DNA of 64,000 nucleotides from a bacterium D16-36 (lineage in GTDB: Bacteria; Bacillota; Clostridia; Lachnospirales; Lachnospiraceae), in NCBI GenBank assembly GCA_003611745.1, contig RAYF01000019.1, forward strand, positions 32,735 to 96,734, given 5' to 3'. The translations under genes were made by a program, and so were the position numbers. The notes under the pieces are model-generated. The model worked only from the letters and a program-made list of their open reading frames with translations. It did not search any database and was not told the DNA's origin. Positions 17,397 to 26,365 of the stretch are shown piece after piece. The number at the start of each line of letters is the position of its first letter. Within the stretch, counting starts at the first letter, position 1.

Positions 17397-19031
17397 ATGA
17401 TTCAAGCAAGTAATGTGACATTACGCCTTGGGAAAAAGGCACTCTTTGAAGATGTAAATATTAAATTTACCGAAGGAAACTGCTATGGGCTGATTGGTGC
17501 AAACGGCGCAGGCAAATCTACCTTTTTAAAGATTCTGACCGGCGAAATTGAGCCATCAAAAGGCGAAATCATCATCACTTCCGGGCAGCGCCTTTCCTTT
17601 TTGAAGCAGGACCATTTCCAGTATGACGAATACACCGTCCTTGATACTGTAATGATGGGAAATGAACGCCTCTATGAAATCATGAAGGAGAAGGATGCCA
17701 TCTACGCTAAGGAAGATTTCACGGAGGAAGACGGAATCAAAGCCAGTGAACTGGAAGCGGAATTCGCTAACATGAACGGATGGGAAGCGGAAGCAGATGC
17801 GGCCACACTGCTAAACGGCCTTGGCATCCCTGCAGACCTGCATGACAAACGTATGAGTGAGCTTACTGCCAGCGATAAGGTTAAAATCCTTCTGGCACAG
17901 GCCCTTTTCGGGAACCCTGATATCCTGTTGCTAGATGAGCCGACAAACCATCTGGACTTAGACGCCATCCGCTGGCTGGAAGAGTTCTTAATCAACTTTG
18001 ACAATACCGTAATCGTTGTCTCCCATGACCGTTACTTCCTAAATAAAGTCTGTACCCATATCGCAGACATCGATTACGCCAAGATCCAGCTTTATGCCGG
18101 AAACTACGACTTCTGGTATGAATCCAGCCAGCTTATGATAAAGCAAATGAAAGAAGCCAATAAGAAAAAAGAAGAAAAAATCAAAGAACTTCAGGAATTT
18201 ATCCAGCGGTTTAGCGCAAATGCCTCCAAGTCCAAGCAGGCAACTTCCCGCAAGCGTGCACTCGAAAAGATTGAGCTTGATGACATCAAGCCGTCAAGCC
18301 GCAAATATCCATATATTGATTTCCGTCCGGAACGCGAAATCGGAAACGAAGTACTTACCGTAGAGCATCTCTCTAAAACAATTGACGGCGTCAAAGTTTT
18401 AGATGATATTTCGTTCATCCTCAACCGCGAAGACAAGGTGGCATTTGTTGGAAGCAATACCATCGCTGCGACTACACTCTTCCAGATACTTGCCGGGGAA
18501 ATGGAACCTGACGAGGGTTCTTACAAATGGGGCGTTACCACCAGCTTCTCCTACTTCCCGAAAGATAACACGGAACTTTTCTCCGGCAGCGAGACAATCG
18601 TAGAATGGCTGATGCCATTCTCCCCGGAAAAAGACCCGACATATGTCCGCGGTTTCCTTGGAAGGATGCTTTTTCCGGGTGAAGACGGTATCAAAAAAGT
18701 AAATGTATTATCCGGCGGGGAGCGCGTGCGCGTGATGCTGTCAAAAATGATGATTCTCGCATCCAATATACTGATTATGGACGAACCGACCCCACATCTG
18801 GATATGGAATCCATCACTGCGCTGAATAACGGGCTGATTAAATTTCCTGGCGTAGTACTCTTTACATCGCAGGACCATCAGTTTATCCAGACCATAGCCA
18901 ACCGCATTATGGAAATCACGCCGGGCGGGCTGATCGACAAAATCTCCACCTATGATGAATATCTCGACAGCGACGAGATGGCGCGCAAAAGGCAGATTCT
19001 GTCTGTACAGACAGAAGAAGGGGAGGACTGA
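17397..19031 (+). CDS. ABC-F family ATPase (YkpA/YbiT-like) with one degenerate ATP site
   Basis: Ribosome-associated ABC-F protein of 544 residues; the start MIQASNVTLRLG fits the family and has GAGGA five bases upstream. Domain 1 has a good Walker A (GANGAGKST), Walker B (ILLLDEPTNHLD) and switch SHDRYF, but its signature is LTASD (156-160) instead of LSGGE. Domain 2 has a good signature (LSGGERVR) but Walker A is GSNTIAATT (352-360, Lys replaced by Ala), DEPTPHLD replaces DEPTNHLD, and the switch is SQDHQF (His to Gln at 492). In the sandwich dimer, the Walker A of domain 2 faces the signature of domain 1, so all three changes fall on one composite site; the other site is intact. The linker arm (about 240-290) is Lys-rich. 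Confidence 0.9.
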   Translation: MIQASNVTLRLGKKALFEDVNIKFTEGNCYGLIGANGAGKSTFLKILTGEIEPSKGEIIITSGQRLSFLKQDHFQYDEYTVLDTVMMGNERLYEIMKEKDAIYAKEDFTEEDGIKASELEAEFANMNGWEAEADAATLLNGLGIPADLHDKRMSELTASDKVKILLAQALFGNPDILLLDEPTNHLDLDAIRWLEEFLINFDNTVIVVSHDRYFLNKVCTHIADIDYAKIQLYAGNYDFWYESSQLMIKQMKEANKKKEEKIKELQEFIQRFSANASKSKQATSRKRALEKIELDDIKPSSRKYPYIDFRPEREIGNEVLTVEHLSKTIDGVKVLDDISFILNREDKVAFVGSNTIAATTLFQILAGEMEPDEGSYKWGVTTSFSYFPKDNTELFSGSETIVEWLMPFSPEKDPTYVRGFLGRMLFPGEDGIKKVNVLSGGERVRVMLSKMMILASNILIMDEPTPHLDMESITALNNGLIKFPGVVLFTSQDHQFIQTIANRIMEITPGGLIDKISTYDEYLDSDEMARKRQILSVQTEEGED

Positions 19032-19040
19032 TTTTGAACA

Positions 19041-19114
19041 GTCCCTAAGTATAAGGCAGGGGGCTGCAGCACTTTTACAAAAATGCTGCAGCCCCCTGCC
19101 TTATACTTAGGGAC
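19041..19114. terminator. Perfect 31-bp hairpin, terminator or MITE relic
   Basis: Arms 19041-19071 and 19084-19114 are perfect inverted copies (core GGCAGGGGGCTGCAGCA), loop CTTTTACAAAAA. It fills the gap between convergent ABC-F and GT2 genes. The flanks GAACA on the left and AGTTCC on the right extend the symmetry and match the ends of the element at 17119-17276. Confidence 0.8.
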
Positions 19115-19120
19115 AGTTCC

Positions 19121-20089
19121 TTAATCACTTTCATCTTCCGCCTGTTCTTTATATAACACACTTTCTATTTTATATCTCGGACGGTGCTTTACTTCCATAT
19201 AAATCTTTCCAATATACTCCCCGATTACCCCCAGGGCAAGAAGCTGCAGCCCCCCGATCCCCCAGACAGAGATTACGATTGTAGTCCAGCCTGCCACTGT
19301 ATGCCCCATAAACCAAAGCACCAGAAAATAAGCCAGAAGAAGGACACTGATGCTAAACAGGAAAAATCCCAATGCCGTAATAAGCCTGATCGGTTTAATG
19401 CTGAAAGATGTCACACCCTCCACAGCAAATGAGAGCATTTTCTTTAATGGATATTTAGACTCCCCTGCAAACCTTTCATGTCGTTTATAGTAAACAACAT
19501 CTGTCTCAAAGCCAATCATCGGCACGATTCCCCGAAGGAATAAATTTACTTCATCATACTCCGACAATGCCTCTAATGCCCTTTTGCTCATTAAGCGGTA
19601 ATCCGCATGGTCTTCCAACGTATCTGCCCCCATCGCATTCATTAATTTATAGAATGCATGGGCAGTCCCCCTTTTAAAAGCGGTGTCTGTCTCCCTTGTA
19701 GAACGAACACCGTAGACAATGTCCTTCCCCTCCAGATATTTATCTATAAACTGCTCAATAGCATCCACATCATCCTGCAAATCGGCATCCAGTGAAATCG
19801 CAGCATCTGCATAATCTTTCGCCGTCATAAGCCCTGCAAACAATGCATTCTGATGCCCTCTGTTATGTGCCAGGTTGATTCCGGTAAAAAGCGGATTTTC
19901 ATCATGAAGCTGGGAAATAATATTCCATGTAGTATCTTTCGACCCATCGTTGACAAAGGCAATCTTACTGTCATTGCCAATCTTCCCCCTCTTTATCAAG
20001 TCTTCCATAATTGCCCGCAGCTGTTTTGAGGTTTCCGGCAGGACCTCCTTTTCATTATAACAAGGTATTACTAACCAAATCGTATTCAC
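19121..20089 (-). CDS. GT2 polyprenyl-phosphate glycosyltransferase (GtrB/DPM1-like)
   Basis: Membrane-anchored glycosyltransferase that loads a sugar onto undecaprenyl phosphate. The GT-A domain opens with VIPCYNEKEVLPET and contains FVNDGSKDTTW, NLAHNRGHQNALFAG and the metal motif SLDADLQDD. Two C-terminal membrane helices (residues about 230-295) are typical of GtrB/CsbB/YkoT. The start is GTG at 20089 after GGGGGATTGAG. Length 322 is normal. The product may be the donor for PIG-V-like or other outer-face transferases such as the one at 15669-16982. Confidence 0.9.
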   Translation of the reverse strand: MNTIWLVIPCYNEKEVLPETSKQLRAIMEDLIKRGKIGNDSKIAFVNDGSKDTTWNIISQLHDENPLFTGINLAHNRGHQNALFAGLMTAKDYADAAISLDADLQDDVDAIEQFIDKYLEGKDIVYGVRSTRETDTAFKRGTAHAFYKLMNAMGADTLEDHADYRLMSKRALEALSEYDEVNLFLRGIVPMIGFETDVVYYKRHERFAGESKYPLKKMLSFAVEGVTSFSIKPIRLITALGFFLFSISVLLLAYFLVLWFMGHTVAGWTTIVISVWGIGGLQLLALGVIGEYIGKIYMEVKHRPRYKIESVLYKEQAEDESD

Positions 20090-20183
20090 AACTCAATCCC
20101 CCATATGTTTTTCTGTGGATTATAGCACTCTGCTGATCCTCTAAAAAGAAAACCGCAGAGACAACTCGCCCTGCGATTCTTAA

Positions 20184-20255
20184 CTGGGCTACAAGGATTC
20201 GAACCTTGAAATGCTGGAGTCAGAGTCCAGTGCCTTACCATTTGGCGATAGCCCA
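20184..20255 (-). tRNA. tRNA-Gln (anticodon CTG), copy 1
   Basis: The minus strand folds as a tRNA: acceptor TGGGCTA with TAGCCCA plus discriminator G, D-arm GCCAAATGGTAAGGC, anticodon stem CTGGA/TCCAG with loop CTCTGAC (anticodon CTG), and T-arm AAGG-TTCGAAT-CCTT. CCA is not encoded. Confidence 0.95.
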
Positions 20256-20323
20256 CCACATATAAAATTAAATATATCAGCACTCCGCTGAAAACTTCTA
20301 TCCTGCTGAATATAACCAGCAAA

Positions 20324-20395
20324 CTGGGCTACAAGGATTCGAACCTTGAAATGCTGGAGTCAGAGTCCAGTGCCTTACCATTTGGCGATAGCCCA
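20324..20395 (-). tRNA. tRNA-Gln (anticodon CTG), copy 2
   Basis: Identical in sequence to the copy 68 bases away; same anticodon loop CTCTGAC. A tandem duplication. The remaining sequence between 20090 and 20495 shows nothing else recognisable. Confidence 0.95.
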
Positions 20396-20495
20396 TTAAC
20401 ATGCCTGCTATTCTCACAGGCACTCGTACATTATATAATACCATGAAACATTTTGCAAGCATTTTTTACATTTTTTTCGGAAAATATTTTCCAAC

Positions 20496-22367
20496 TTATT
20501 TTCCATAAACAGACTTAATATATCCCACAATCCTCAAGATAAGCTCTACCCGTTTAAATGGCGTAATGACATAGAACCCATCTACACTGCCCGAAATTTT
20601 ATCAATAATCCCCACGGATATCCTATAGGCAAGTTCCTCCCCCTCTTCCCTGTTTTTATCCCGGTATTTCTCCATAATTTCCTTATCAATCTCTATTCCC
20701 GCCATCTCATTATTCATAAATGCCGCATTGCGGAAACTGACTACCGGCATAATCCCACCTAAAATCTTGGCCGGAAGCTCTTTCCTTGCACGCCTCAGGT
20801 TCCCAAGCCCTCTCTCCGAAAGCACCGGCTGGGTAAAGAGAACAGAAACGCCGCTTTCTATCTTACGTTTTGCATGCAGGATCTGGGAATCAAAATTCAG
20901 GGCATTAATATTCAGCGCACCAGATACCATAAAAGGATTTTCAGCAAATATCTCCTGATTAAAGGACTGGATATGCCTTGCCAAAATAGCTGAATTATAA
21001 CTAAAAACAGTCTTAATCTGGCTTCTCATGGCTGTCGGCACCGGATCGCCCGTAACCGTCAGCACATTATTCACCCCCTCTATATTTAAACCCAGCAAAA
21101 GCGCCTTTGTCGCATTGATATTGCGGTCCCGGCAAGTCATATGGGGTATCGCCGTAATCCCCAGCTCCCTTGACAGCTTACAGGCAAGGACGCTGCTGTC
21201 AATTCTTGCTTTCGCAATCGGACAGTCAGCAATATCAACCGCATCAACACCAGCATATTTGTATCTGGCAGCCCCCTCCATAAAAAAGTCAATATCCGGC
21301 TCCACTGGCGGATCTAACTCCACAACGATGACTTTTCTGCCGCCCCTAAGTTTTTCCGCAAAAGCATTCCTGCCATTATCCATGCCGGAAATACTGCTGC
21401 CATCCTCCCCACTCTCTTTGGCTAAAACTCTCTTTCCGGGCGGACGGCCGGATTCCTGCCCAGAAGAAATAACGGACGCCCTTTGTCTTTTATATATTCC
21501 ATCTATAAATTCTCTGGTAAGCCGCGAAGCGATACTTTCAATATCCTCCGGGGCAGTCCCGCAGCACCCGCCTACGATAGAAGCCCCCGCCTCCAGAAGT
21601 TCTATGGCATTCTGCCCAAAATATTCCCTGTCAGCTCCATAATGGATACGGTTCCCTAACATTGTCGGATAACCTGCATTTGGCATAACCGTCAAATATT
21701 TACATGCACCTGCTGGCGGAAGGCTCCTTATCTGCTCCAGAAGGTGCTTCGGCCCTGAAATGCAGTTAAATCCTACCGCATCAACGGTATCACACTGCTG
21801 CATCTGCCAGAAAAGCTTTTTTACCAGAAAGCCGCTTCTGGTGTACCCTTCCGGCGATGCCGCAAAAGAAACCATAACAAAACTATCTCCTGCCCTTTCT
21901 TTAATATACGCAGAAATCTCTGCCAATGCCTCCGCACTCCCCATCGTCTCAAACAGGAAACATCTGGCACCGCAGGAGAGAAACACATCAGCAATCTCAC
22001 GGTAGGCATCATACAGCTCCTGCCCATCCTTCACCGGTACCGGGCCGATATCTGCAAAAACAAAATGTGTCCCTGCCTCCTCCTGTGCTGCCTGGCTGGC
22101 AAGCTCCCAGCCTGCACGGATTAAATCAGAGACTGCAGGCATCCCCTCCTCCATCATCTGGCAGTTTGCCGCAAAAGTATTCGTCTTAATCGCCGCCGCA
22201 CCGGCAAGCAGATACTCCCTATGTATCTCCTTTACCAGTGACGGATGTGTAATATTTGCCCTCTCACAATGCATTTCGCCAAGTTCCGGGCACCGCTCCG
22301 CCAGATATGTCCCCATTGCCCCGTCAAACAGCAAGGGGCGCTCCTTCAAGTACTCCTGTATCGTCAT
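20496..22367 (-). CDS. yitJ: Bifunctional homocysteine S-methyltransferase / methylenetetrahydrofolate reductase (YitJ type)
   Basis: One protein makes 5-methyl-THF and can pass the methyl group to homocysteine. Residues 1-290 are the zinc-dependent homocysteine methyltransferase barrel (LLFDGAMGTYL, AVGFNC, and VGGCCGT with the paired zinc cysteines). A charged linker follows. Residues about 325-620 are the MTHFR barrel (KVIVVELDPPVEPD, AIPHMTCRDRN, NVLTVTGDPVP). Length 623 is close to Bacillus YitJ. Start MTIQEYLKERPL has AAGGAG upstream. No S-box riboswitch is seen upstream; the two tRNA genes lie downstream. Confidence 0.95.
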   Translation of the reverse strand: MTIQEYLKERPLLFDGAMGTYLAERCPELGEMHCERANITHPSLVKEIHREYLLAGAAAIKTNTFAANCQMMEEGMPAVSDLIRAGWELASQAAQEEAGTHFVFADIGPVPVKDGQELYDAYREIADVFLSCGARCFLFETMGSAEALAEISAYIKERAGDSFVMVSFAASPEGYTRSGFLVKKLFWQMQQCDTVDAVGFNCISGPKHLLEQIRSLPPAGACKYLTVMPNAGYPTMLGNRIHYGADREYFGQNAIELLEAGASIVGGCCGTAPEDIESIASRLTREFIDGIYKRQRASVISSGQESGRPPGKRVLAKESGEDGSSISGMDNGRNAFAEKLRGGRKVIVVELDPPVEPDIDFFMEGAARYKYAGVDAVDIADCPIAKARIDSSVLACKLSRELGITAIPHMTCRDRNINATKALLLGLNIEGVNNVLTVTGDPVPTAMRSQIKTVFSYNSAILARHIQSFNQEIFAENPFMVSGALNINALNFDSQILHAKRKIESGVSVLFTQPVLSERGLGNLRRARKELPAKILGGIMPVVSFRNAAFMNNEMAGIEIDKEIMEKYRDKNREEGEELAYRISVGIIDKISGSVDGFYVITPFKRVELILRIVGYIKSVYGK

Positions 22368-22385
22368 GCCGCTCCTTATCCTTCC

Positions 22386-22423
22386 TAGAGCGTGTTTGAA
22401 AATTCATTCTCAAACACGCTCTA
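22386..22423. repeat. 38-nt palindromic repeat, copy 1
   Basis: TAGAGCGTGTTTGA (22386-22399) and TCAAACACGCTCTA (22410-22423) flank a 10-base loop. An identical 38-nt copy is at 51808-51845. The outer TAG on the minus strand is the stop codon of the zinc permease gene, so the element caps that gene. Confidence 0.85.
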
Positions 22424-23236
22424 AAACATAAAATTCTTAATTTTCTGTATCACAAAAAAGACTACAAAGGCCCCCAGATTTACTAACACGACACTTGCCC
22501 CCGCCGGCATCGCGGACTGATAGGATATCATCATCCCAATACAAAAACAAGCTACGGAAAGAATCCCGGAAGTAACCACCACACCGCGGAAACTCTGGAA
22601 AAGGCGCATGGAAGTCAGTGCCGGAAATATCACCAGGCTCGAAATCAGCATCGCCCCCATCATCTGCATCCCCAGTACAATCGTTACAGCCGTCAAAATA
22701 GCAATCATACTATTATAAAAGGACACCCTGACCCCGGCTGCCCTGCCGAAATTTTCGTCAAACGTAACTGCAAAAATATTATGGTAGCAGAAAATAAAAA
22801 GCGCCAACACTGCCGCTGACAAAACCACGCTCAGCCACACATCCTCCTTTGTCATAGCCAGAATACTTCCAAACATATAACTGTTGACATCTGTAGTCAT
22901 TCCCGTAGTCAGTGAGGTAACGCTGACGCCGACTGCCAACGCTGACGCCGATACTGCGGCAATCGCGGCATCTGATTTCATTATCCCACGCTCTGTCATG
23001 CGGAGCAGCAAAAAGGCAGCTGCAATCACAATCGGTATCGAAAGCTTGAGCGGAGCAATATTACACGCCAGAGCAATCGACAAAGCCCCGTAAGATACAT
23101 GGGAAAGCCCATCGCCAATCATAGAATACTGCTTAAGCACCAGGCTCACCCCCAGCAGCGCAGCACACAGCGATACCAGTATCCCGACAATAAACGCCCT
23201 CGCAATAAAGGGATAACTTAACATCTCAAATATCAT
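22421..23236 (-). CDS. znuB: Metal (zinc/manganese) ABC transporter permease
   Basis: Inner-membrane channel of the ABC-3 family, eight or so helices over 271 residues. Typical blocks: LCAALLGVSLVLKQYSMIGDGLSHVSYGALSIAL near the start, and GMQMMGAMLISSLVIFPALTSMRLF in the second half. ATG at 23236 overlaps the ATPase stop as ATGA, with GGTGGG as ribosome site. No solute-binding protein gene is next to it. Zinc is the most common substrate for this family; manganese or iron cannot be excluded. The stop codon lies in the 38-nt repeat. Confidence 0.88.
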   Translation of the reverse strand: MIFEMLSYPFIARAFIVGILVSLCAALLGVSLVLKQYSMIGDGLSHVSYGALSIALACNIAPLKLSIPIVIAAAFLLLRMTERGIMKSDAAIAAVSASALAVGVSVTSLTTGMTTDVNSYMFGSILAMTKEDVWLSVVLSAAVLALFIFCYHNIFAVTFDENFGRAAGVRVSFYNSMIAILTAVTIVLGMQMMGAMLISSLVIFPALTSMRLFQSFRGVVVTSGILSVACFCIGMMISYQSAMPAGASVVLVNLGAFVVFFVIQKIKNFMF

Positions 23237-23952
23237 AACCCACCGCACTTCCTTCCATAGATAACTGCATAATCGGACTGCAGGTACTCCTCCACCGAAC
23301 CATAAAAATATTCCCCTTCATTCATATGAAGAATATGCTCTGCCTCAGAGACAGCACTGCGCAGATCATGTGTAACCATAACAACCGCCATGCCCTCCTT
23401 GTGAAGTTTCCTAAGATTCTCATACAATGTCCCTGCTGCCATCGGATCAAGCCCCGTAACCGGTTCATCCAGCACCAGTATATCCCCAGCAGCACATAAT
23501 GCCCTTGCCAAAAGTACCCTCTGCTGCTGTCCGCCCGAAAGTTTGCCATAACACTGCTTCGCCAGATCAGCAATACCCAGCCTGCTTAGATTTTTAAGGG
23601 CCGCCCTCTTCTCCTCCTTATGAAAGAAAGGGCTTCTGCGGGAACGGTTCAAAAAACCAGAAAGCACCACCTCAAACACACTCGCTGGAAACTGCCTCTG
23701 CACCTGCGTCTGCTGAGGCAGATACCCAATCGCCCCATTCTGGACGGCGGCGGCCAATGCCACCTCGCCGCTCACCGGCTTTATAAGCCCCAAAAGCGTT
23801 TTCAAAAGCGTACTCTTGCCAGAACCGTTTTCCCCCACAATACAGACATAATCCCCCTTATATACCTGAAAATCAAAATGTTCAATCAGTGCCTTGTTAT
23901 CATAGCCAAGCCCTGCATCCCTGCAGCGTATCAGGCATTCTCTCTGCTCCAT
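23233..23952 (-). CDS. znuC: Metal (zinc/manganese) ABC transporter ATPase
   Basis: ATP-binding partner of the permease. Walker A GENGSGKST (about 40), Q-loop LPQQTQVQ, signature KLSGGQQQR, Walker B ILVLDEPVTGLD and switch VTHDL are all intact. ATG at 23952 follows AGGAGG at five bases; a GTG in the ribosome site is less likely. Length 239 is normal for ZnuC/AdcC. It overlaps znuB by four bases, so the two are translated together. The binding-protein gene must lie elsewhere. Confidence 0.9.
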   Translation of the reverse strand: MEQRECLIRCRDAGLGYDNKALIEHFDFQVYKGDYVCIVGENGSGKSTLLKTLLGLIKPVSGEVALAAAVQNGAIGYLPQQTQVQRQFPASVFEVVLSGFLNRSRRSPFFHKEEKRAALKNLSRLGIADLAKQCYGKLSGGQQQRVLLARALCAAGDILVLDEPVTGLDPMAAGTLYENLRKLHKEGMAVVMVTHDLRSAVSEAEHILHMNEGEYFYGSVEEYLQSDYAVIYGRKCGGL

Positions 23953-24011
23953 ATCCACCTCCTGATTTGAAAACCTTTTTCATTTTACAGGCAGTTATTC
24001 CATTTGTCAAA

Positions 24012-26141
24012 CTATTCCGAAAGGCGGCGGTACAATACAACATCCCCCTCCCTATGGACTACTTCAAAATACTGCAAAAACCCCTCCTCGCTTGTAACAG
24101 AGTAATTATATCTCTCACTATTGCTCAGATAGACATACTTGACATGGTACTTGTCATAAAGCTCCTGATCCTGCGGATTCTGGTACATATTTGCCACATC
24201 AGCTTCCTGTGTCTGATAATCCAGCCCATGGTAATATAAGAAAGACGGGCTGCCGCACACTATATTCCTCCCCGTAAGCGAAACCACCTCATTATTATAT
24301 CTGGTATCCGTCAATATGACGTCTGTCGGTTCCGTATGCCCTTCGATATACCTGCACATCGCAAGCCCGTCAGCACTGTAAAGCTGATAATCTGAGACAT
24401 ATTCCCTTCCCATTGTCAGTACAGCCGAAACACTGCTTAACACAAGCACTGCTGATACCACGGCTGCCCGCAGTGCCTTTCTGGAAAACTTTTTGACAAT
24501 CTCCACCAGATAGTCCGCTGTGAGCAGGCAGAGGAACAGATAACCGATATACAGAATTTTATTATTATCATACACATTCGGCTGAAAGACAATCAATTCT
24601 GCCACAAACCAGATAAAAAAGGATGGAGACACAATAAAATAATTCCTGCTTCTGGTAAAAATCAATGCCACGATCGACAAAACCCAGACAATCCCTATAT
24701 TTTTAAAGTAAAAGCCAAGATAAGTATCATTCAGGTTCGCCCAGTTAAAAAATCCTCTGACAAACTGCTCCCCCTGCGCCTGCTGAAATGTCCACGTAAT
24801 AAGCTGAGGCCCTGCTAACAGCAGCACAATGCCCAGAAGAATCCCCCAGTTAATAACCATATGCCTGCTGTCCTGATTTCGGAAACCCCTGACAACAAAA
24901 ATAATACACACCACCCCGACTGCCAGAATGCCGGCAAGCCCAATCCCCAAAAAAACATTTTCCGGAACCTCCATCGCCCTCCTCGCCATATCAAGGCTGC
25001 ACATCAGCAGGAAAAAACCAAACAATACCCATAACTCAATATGGGATTCTTTCGTCTTCCATCCGGCATTCAGCTCCGTGCGCATCGAATAAATCAGCCA
25101 CATGGCACAGACAAGGCCCATGGCAAGGAATGAATGGGTATGGATCATCGGAAGGCAGCCCGCCATAATGGCAGCAATGGCAAAATAGCTGCGCTCCTTT
25201 AGAAAAATAGCACGATAAAGAACATAGAGCGCCGGAATCAATACAGCCCATCCAAACAGCGTAGCGCGCTGCGGCAGCAGCATATCCACAATAATATTGG
25301 ACCAGCGGATATTCCCATCCATAAAATTAGTAGGCGTCTGATAAAACTCCGTAAATATTCTGGTAAATACAGTAGTATCCTTTGTCACGCCCTTCACAAA
25401 ATAATAAATCCCCAAACCGCCGTTAAAGAAAAAGAAGACCCACGCAATCATTGCTTTCCCACTGCTCTTCAATACCTCCTTCGCAAGCAGCATAACGCCC
25501 GCCATTACCTGAAGGACAGCAAAAGCCATCGGAAGATTATACGCAAACCTAAGGCTGCTCCCAAAAAGATATATACTTGACGAAATCGTATCACACAAAA
25601 ACGGGTAGGAAAGTTTTACCCCCGGGAGCATGGAGTACTCCGGCGGAAAAATCCCCTGCTTTGCAACACTGCTGATAAAAGCCAGATGCATATTCATATC
25701 GCCATTCGTTGCCTGCCCGGTATGTATGCTCCCATCCTCCACATACGGAATAGTATGGGTAGACAATAAAATAAGAAAAAAGAAAAAAACAGGCAGAATC
25801 AGAAGCAGATACCCGTATTCCCGAAATATCTCCTTCCATGTCTTCTTCTCAAAAACCCCGCTCTTCGCTCCTGTCCTTTTCCACACAAAAAAACAGATTC
25901 CCCCGGCCAGAACCGCAGCGCAGATAAGCGATGCAATATGGGAACCCCTGTTAAATCCCATCGCAAACGAAAAAAGCACAGGCATCCATTGCAGCAGCAG
26001 GCTCCCAAAAACACTGCCAAGAAGAATGCGGACAATATAGTTCTCCTTTTTCCATATAAAAAATGATAATAACAGGCCAATTATCTGGTAGCCCAGAAAA
26101 TAGCCTGTCCCTATTAAATTTCCTGTGAAATTTCCACTCAT
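24012..26141 (-). CDS. Large polytopic membrane protein, GT-C-like
   Basis: A 709-residue integral membrane protein of unknown role. Start MSGNFTGNLIGTGYFLG at 26141 with AGGCAGG eight bases upstream. It has a dozen or more hydrophobic segments with an early periplasmic loop (THTIPYVEDGSIHTGQATNGDMNMHLAFI), then a soluble C-terminal domain of about 130 residues (ILTDTRYNNEVVSLTGRNI, HVKYVYLSNSERYNY, EVVHREGDVVLYRR). This layout, with the final VVLYRR-type strand, is seen in oligosaccharyl- and PMT-like glycosyltransferases and YfhO-like proteins. No diagnostic catalytic motif was identified. It is a single gene between the zinc transporter and the phospholipase-like gene. Confidence 0.65.
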   Translation of the reverse strand: MSGNFTGNLIGTGYFLGYQIIGLLLSFFIWKKENYIVRILLGSVFGSLLLQWMPVLFSFAMGFNRGSHIASLICAAVLAGGICFFVWKRTGAKSGVFEKKTWKEIFREYGYLLLILPVFFFFLILLSTHTIPYVEDGSIHTGQATNGDMNMHLAFISSVAKQGIFPPEYSMLPGVKLSYPFLCDTISSSIYLFGSSLRFAYNLPMAFAVLQVMAGVMLLAKEVLKSSGKAMIAWVFFFFNGGLGIYYFVKGVTKDTTVFTRIFTEFYQTPTNFMDGNIRWSNIIVDMLLPQRATLFGWAVLIPALYVLYRAIFLKERSYFAIAAIMAGCLPMIHTHSFLAMGLVCAMWLIYSMRTELNAGWKTKESHIELWVLFGFFLLMCSLDMARRAMEVPENVFLGIGLAGILAVGVVCIIFVVRGFRNQDSRHMVINWGILLGIVLLLAGPQLITWTFQQAQGEQFVRGFFNWANLNDTYLGFYFKNIGIVWVLSIVALIFTRSRNYFIVSPSFFIWFVAELIVFQPNVYDNNKILYIGYLFLCLLTADYLVEIVKKFSRKALRAAVVSAVLVLSSVSAVLTMGREYVSDYQLYSADGLAMCRYIEGHTEPTDVILTDTRYNNEVVSLTGRNIVCGSPSFLYYHGLDYQTQEADVANMYQNPQDQELYDKYHVKYVYLSNSERYNYSVTSEEGFLQYFEVVHREGDVVLYRRLSE

Positions 26142-26275
26142 CTCAAATACCTGCCTTTCCGGGAACCACATCCATCTGCAGCACACAGACAGATAACTTC
26201 ATGCCCCCCTGATCATCACCTCCATCCTATCATACAACATCTTTTCCCTAAATGGAACACAGTAAGCCAAAAAAA

Positions 26276-26309
26276 CAGCCTGCCTATGGAATACTCCATA
26301 AACAGGCTG
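26276..26309 (-). terminator. Rho-independent terminator
   Basis: On the minus strand CAGCCTG (26303-26309) pairs with CAGGCTG (26276-26282), with an inner TGGAGT/ACTCCA pair; a run of T residues follows. It terminates the phospholipase-like gene. Confidence 0.75.
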
Positions 26310-26365
26310 CCTCTATACGCCGTACGGCTCCGCTCTCATAAAACTTGCCGTCTTCCATAATCCTT

